Below are positions 59,551 through 64,000 of a stretch of 64,000 bases of DNA, one piece after another; within the stretch, counting starts at the first letter, position 1; every line of letters starts with the position of its first letter. Made by a program: the position numbers and the translations under genes. The notes beneath the pieces are model-generated. The model made no database searches. It had not been told where the DNA came from and was given only the letters and a program-made list of their open reading frames with translations. Location of the stretch: NCBI GenBank assembly GCA_023375785.1, contig SZWC01001212.1, positions 67,974 to 131,973 on the forward strand, read 5' to 3'. This stretch comes from Penium margaritaceum (Eukaryota; Streptophyta; Zygnematophyceae; Desmidiales; Peniaceae).

Positions 59551-60960
59551 TTAGGCTGCTACTACTGTTGCTGCTGCCCTCTCGCGGTGCCACTCACACC
59601 GCTTGCCTGCTCCCCCCTCTCTCAGGGACCGTGGAGATGCGAGCTCACTCCCCGCCTCCTCATTCAGCTCCATTGTTGCCAGTGCTTCGGACTCATTGTC
59701 TGACTCGGCTGAATGTAAATTAGCCGCTCCCCCATCCCCTGGATAGTTCCCGCCGGTTGGAGCCGCTCGGACGTCGCCCTCTTCTGCGTCCTCCGATGTC
59801 TCCCCCTTGAGGAGTGGCAGCCAATCCCCTGGCTTGGATGGACCCGTGCCCTTGTCTTTCCAATGGCTGCCCTCGTCAAACATGACGTTGTGACTCTTCA
59901 TAATCTGTTGCCTCCGCCAGACGAAGAGCTGGTACGCCTTGCTCCCGCTCTCGTACCCAATGAAGGTGCACCGGCGAGTCCGTGGGTCCAGCTTGCCCCA
60001 CCCCTCCTGTGCGTGCACAAGATCATGTGCAACGCATTCAAATGTGCGGAGGTGAGCCACAGTTGGCTTCCTCCCGCTCCACACCACTTGTGGCGACTCT
60101 TACACCTTGGACTTGGTGTCTTTTAGTGGCTTCTTCGGCATCAGGTTCATGATGTACACCGCTGTTCGTGCTGCCTCGCCCTAGTACCGATGCGTGAGGC
60201 CGACATCGCTCAACATAGAACGGACCATATTGAGGATGGTGCGGTTCTCCCTCTCGGTGATTCCGTTCTGCTGTGGAGAATGTGGCGTAGTTTTTTGGCA
60301 TGCGATCCCCTTGCTCTCCATCCACGCTGAGCAGCCCTCGTACTCGCCGCCGTTGTCACTCTAGAATTCCTTGACCTTCAACTTTGCTTGCCACTCCACT
60401 ACCGCCACGAACTCATGCATGCACGACAAGACATTACTCTTCCTCTTGATGATGTAGAGGTAGAGCTTACGGCTATGATCGTCGATGAAGGTCACAAAGT
60501 AGCGAGCCTTCCCAGTGGAGCTCTCGAATGGTCCGTACACGTCAGTGTGCACCCCCTCCAACTTTGCCGATGCACGCGTCCCTTTGCCATCAAACGGTTG
60601 CCGTGTCTCCTTGCTGACCACGCACAGCTCACACATGATATTCTTGTTTGTGTCAAGGCCCTTGACCTCAAGACCCCGCACCACTTCCTTCTTTGACATG
60701 TCCCTCACAGTTGAGGGAGCGATGTGACACAGGCGGTGGTGCTACAGGTCCAGGTCTCCATCGTCCTTCTCCGCAAGGTGGGCGACGTCGAACCCTGTCC
60801 GCCTGGTGAGGATCTTTGCACAGAGCAGGTAAATGTCATCCTCTCGCTTTCCACGTGTAATCACCTCGTCCTCCCCCTCGTTCCGGATGATAGCCTCCTT
60901 CTTGTTAAAGCGCACCTTGAGCCCCTTGTCGGTAAGGTGGCTCACTCAAAGAACATTTTC
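59551..60960 (-). pseudogene. Integrase and linker region (element P)
   Basis: GAG-pre-integrase and integrase at about 60,361-60,708: MCELCVVSKETRQPFDGKGT, HTDVYGPFESSTGKARYFVT and FIDDHSRKLYLYIIKRKSNV. The linker at 59,551-60,087 has WSGRKPTVAHLRTFECVAHD and CTFIGYESGSKAYQLF, then an acidic Glu/Asp-rich stretch. Standard copia order. Confidence 0.8.
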
Positions 60961-62040
60961 CCCAAAGTTGGACATGTGGAGCATGTTGTGAATGGTGCTT
61001 GTGACTGCCTCCCCGTCCACATCCACCTTGATACGGACTGTGCCTTCACAGGCAACCACCTCTCTTTTTCCATTGGACACCGTCGTGCACCGTTCCGAGG
61101 CGCCATAGGTGAGGAATGCCGTCCGCTTTCATTGTGTGTGGCGGCCCGATCCGGAGTCAGTCACGGAGACTCCCAAATCTGTCAAGTCGGTGGACTCTTT
61201 CGCCATCATTGCACGGTCGTCATTCTTTCCAGCGTTCCCCGGCTGGTCTGACTTCCTGTTGGGGCAGTTGCGTGCGTAGTGGCCTTCTTTTCCACACGCA
61301 TAGCATTCCCCCTTCTTGTCACCTTTTTTGGTCCCCTGCTTTGCACCCTTCCCCTTCTTGCCTCCCCCTCCACCTTGAGGGCGGACGGCATAGGCAGAAC
61401 TTGACATCGCTCAGATCTCTCTCCCACCATGCAACATACATTCACTGCTGACGTACTCAGCCACCTTCGGGTATTTTAGCTTATCAACAACCAGCCGCTT
61501 ACGACGGTGATCATGGGATTCCAAATTTCTGGCAAGGCTAGAAGGAGGATCATGGCTTGCAGTTGAGGATCGACCTTCCATCCGGTGTCTACACACTAAG
61601 CAGTAAGGGCCTCAATCTGCTGCAAGATCTCCATGATGTCATCACCTTCGTTGGCTCGGAGGGTGACGAGCCTCTTGAAGAAGAAGAGCTGGTTCGCAAA
61701 GTTGGTGGACTGGTAGATGGTGTGGAGCTTCTTCGAGGCCTCTATGGCCTCCGTGCATCCTTGAATCAGTGTGCGCTGCGTCGGAGCTAGCACTAACACC
61801 AACAAAGCAAGCGCCTTCTTGTTGCGCTTCTTGTACTTGTCCACTTCCTCCGGCGTCACGATAACCTTTGACCAGCTCAAGAAGGCCTTTGTCATCAAGC
61901 TAGATCTCAAACTGCCACTTCCACTAAGGGAAGCCATTCCCGTCAAAGTGCAAGATGACGCCGATTCTCTCTTGCTCGGTCGTTGCCATGGCGCGCGGCG
62001 GTAGTGTGAAAGTTGTAGGGCTAGGGTCCCTTCTAGGCAC
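60961..62040 (-). pseudogene. gag and protease region (element P)
   Basis: Gag at about 61,410-61,990 has TPEEVDKYKKRNKKALALLV, IQGCTEAIEASKKLHTIYQS and LRANEGDDIMEILQQIEALT. Its CCHC zinc knuckle CYACGKEGHYARNC (61,260-61,300) follows a Gly/Lys-rich run. The protease site VTDSGSGRH lies near 61,135-61,165. Protease continues to about 60,750. The start is near 61,990, about 50 bases after the primer site. Confidence 0.8.
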
Positions 62041-62057
62041 GTGGGCCCATAACCCTT
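62041..62057 (-). promoter_or_regulatory. Half-tRNA primer binding site (element P)
   Basis: The minus strand reads AAGGGTTATGGGCCCAC right at the LTR edge, identical over 17 bases to the K primer site and complementary to the anticodon arm of initiator tRNA-Met. Confidence 0.85.
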
Positions 62058-62782
62058 TGTTGGCACTAGTGGGTGTTGTGGCACCCTCAAGGATGCCTAG
62101 CTCTCACTAATACATGCTACCAATGTTTTGGGACAGCCAATGGACATCAATGGTGAAGAGTGTGCAGTACAAGGATCACGGATTGAAGTGAGTAGAACAC
62201 GTCGCATTCAATAGAACATGATCGAAATGTGTTTTGTTACCATCGCATAGTGAGATTGTATGATATTCTTACTGCCTATGATCTAAGCTTTCCAACACAT
62301 CCATGCATGCCCAAATCAGGGCAGTAGAGCCCCTGCTACGGCCGTCGAAGTAACCCTTGGTGGAGTCGCCCACCTTGCCTTGCACGCTAGGCAACAGTAG
62401 GTGCTTCTACGATGACCCGTCGGAGCGCCTTTCCTTGCCCAGAAGTCAAGGAGAAGTTCACCCTGTTCAGGGAGGTTGTTCTAGTCACTTCATTCATGCC
62501 CCTGGTGCATTTGGAGCTCGTTGGAGACGAGCTTGGATCAATGGCGGTGGAGTATCCCACCACCCATGGTGGGTACCAGATTCCACCCGCCCAACACTCC
62601 AACTTCGGGTTAGACTAGCTTTCTGAATACTCACTCAAATCAAGCGATTCAGAGCTCGATCTTGCATGGAAAATCCCAAGAAATCCAAATCTAAATCAGA
62701 TCAGGTGTTCAACCACTCCTCGATGGTCAAACCAGGGAGTACTATCGACGGCACTCATGGCAAGGGGCACACTATGTCAACA
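62058..62782 (-). repeat. 5' LTR of element P
   Basis: Minus-strand TGTTGACATAGTGTGCCCC to GTGCCAACA, 725 bases. Aligns with the 3' LTR, with many differences. Confidence 0.9.
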
Positions 62783-63262
62783 CAATGATGTATGGCTATC
62801 TACGAAAATGTACAGCAATGTGCAACAAGTGTACTATGATGCTTTAGAATGTACGGCGATGTACAGCAATGAATAGAAAAATACTATAGGGTGCAACAAT
62901 GGACAGCAATATACGGCAATGCACTATGATGTACGGCAATGTATGACAATTTATAACATGTACGACTATGTAGGTCAATATACATAGATTTACAGCAATG
63001 TATGGCAATGTAAGGTACTTTACACCAATGTATGTCATTGTTTGGCACTATACGGTGATGTACGGTAGTGTACAGTGATGTATGCCAAAGTAACGCACTA
63101 TGTGGTGATGTCTGGCAATGTACGGCAATGTATGGTAATGTACGGTAATGTACAGATATATAAGGCAAGGTTTGACAATTTACACCAATGCACATCGATG
63201 AATGGCAATGTACAATGATTCTTAATAATGTACGACAATGTTAAAAAATTTACGACAATATA
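62783..63262. repeat. 10-bp satellite, block 4b
   Basis: Continuation of the array right of element P, up to the MITE. Confidence 0.93.
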
Positions 63263-63793
63263 CCCTAGTGATTCTTGTATTCGTTCACTTTTTCAAAACG
63301 AATTAAGTGATCTTTGAATTCGCCCAATTTGGACCCTCATTTATTTTTTGTACTGATTCTCCCATAGTAGACCTGTTTTAGCACTGGATACAAAATTCGC
63401 CCACCAGTCCCTTTCAGGTCCTCCTCGATGTCTTCAACTTTAAGAAATCGGTGTTTGACTTCGTAGATTTGAGTCGTCAAACGATGGCGGCTTCGGACGA
63501 GCGCGTCTGCGGCTGATTAGGACCGGCGCACTGTGAGGTGTCAGCGAAGCGAGCCCGTTGCTTCGCTGACACGTCAGAGTGCACTCGATTCAGCAGTCGA
63601 GTACAGCTCGATGCTTGACGTGAGCCCCCCGTGCAGTCGAGCGAGCTCATTTCCAATTTTTTATGCTTCTTTTTGTGTTGAAGTTGGATTTTCAGAATAA
63701 GACAAGTGATTCTCCCAAACCACTCAGAATTATGGTGGTGCTCGTGGGAGGATTAAAAATAATTATTTTGAACGAATACAGAGATCACTACGG
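63263..63793. mobile_element. 531-bp MITE with 24-bp inverted ends and TA flanks
   Basis: The left end CCCTAGTGATTCTTGTATTCGTTC and the reverse complement of the right end match at 20 of 24 positions. TA stands on both sides (63,261-63,262 and 63,794-63,795), and satellite lies beyond both. No transposase frame is present, so it is a non-autonomous DNA transposon. The TA target duplication suggests the Tc1/mariner superfamily, but the end sequence is not one I recognise. Inside is a perfect 13-bp hairpin (63,538-63,572, GTGTCAGCGAAGC with its complement, 9-base loop). Confidence 0.8.
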
Positions 63794-64000
63794 TATTACA
63801 ATGTGAAAAAAAAATAGAATTATATGGCAATGCGCGGCGATGTACAACAACATACAGCAATGTACCACAATTTACTTCTGATGTACTGTAACATATGCCA
63901 ACTTACAGCAATGTTTAGAAATGCTAAACAATGTACAGCAATGTATGTCAATGTACGGTAATGTACAGCAATGTACGACAATGTATGATGATATATAGCC
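63794..64000. repeat. 10-bp satellite, block 4c, runs off the window
   Basis: Same array resumes after the MITE and continues to the last base. Confidence 0.92.

Larger units (their letters stand above)
57133..62782 (-). mobile_element. Ty1/copia element P, complete set of parts, in the satellite
   Basis: 5,650 bases on the minus strand: 5' LTR 62,058-62,782, half-tRNA primer site, gag, protease, integrase, RT, RNase H, purine tract, 3' LTR 57,133-57,859. It sits inside the satellite, with flanks CAATA and CAATG, compatible with a 5-bp duplication of the satellite's own CAATG. LTRs are clearly diverged, so it is an old insertion. Broken, about ten visible breaks. Confidence 0.9.

Noticed and set aside
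63263-63793. CACTA-type transposon, because the ends contain TAGTG and CACTA
   Set aside because: CACTA elements begin with CACTA and end with TAGTG. Here the order is the reverse, and the flanks are TA rather than a 3-bp duplication.

Overview
The window looks like nuclear DNA of a green-lineage eukaryote, probably a streptophyte. The evidence is indirect. Primer sites match plant-type initiator tRNA-Met, the Ty1/copia and Ty3/gypsy chromovirus proteins are plant-like, and there is no bacterial-style gene packing. A charophyte alga such as Chara is my guess, with low confidence. I recognise no host gene, tRNA, rRNA or CRISPR array. Almost everything is transposon or satellite, as expected of pericentromeric or other heterochromatin.

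Layout. 1-10.1 kb: a pile of copia fragments. These are a minus LTR of the K family, the 5' end of copia L, a 5'-truncated copia B, two unassigned blocks, and copia G with its LTR next to an inverted LTR copy. 10.1-24.5 kb: one old minus-strand copia (E), opened by three later insertions, each with matching 5-bp target duplications: a solo G LTR (TAAGA), a short non-autonomous LTR element D (CAGCT) and a three-LTR tandem F (TGCCC/TGCGC). 24.5-40.9 kb: a degenerate 10-bp satellite (consensus GCAATGTACG) split by an 8.8-kb chromovirus J. 41.3-50.2 kb: a small LTR element M whose left LTR is split by a near-complete copia K (ATTCT duplication). 50.7-53.1 kb: more satellite. 54-56.5 kb: a decayed copia N cut off at the satellite edge. 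56.5-64 kb: satellite again, split by copia P (57,133-62,782) and by a 531-bp TA-flanked MITE (63,263-63,793).

Relations. The satellite blocks total about 11 kb and may be one original array broken up by insertions. By eye, LTR pairs of D and J differ at about 6-7% of positions compared, those of K at about 13%, and those of P more, so insertion took place over a long time. Four copia families (E, F, K, P) share a primer site complementary to the anticodon arm of initiator tRNA-Met (half-tRNA priming), while D, L and M use its 3' end. All LTR elements are treated as fossils; none looks intact for coding.

Two single-N positions (2,011 and 38,916) are each flanked by a perfect direct duplication of about 240 bp and are almost certainly assembly joins.
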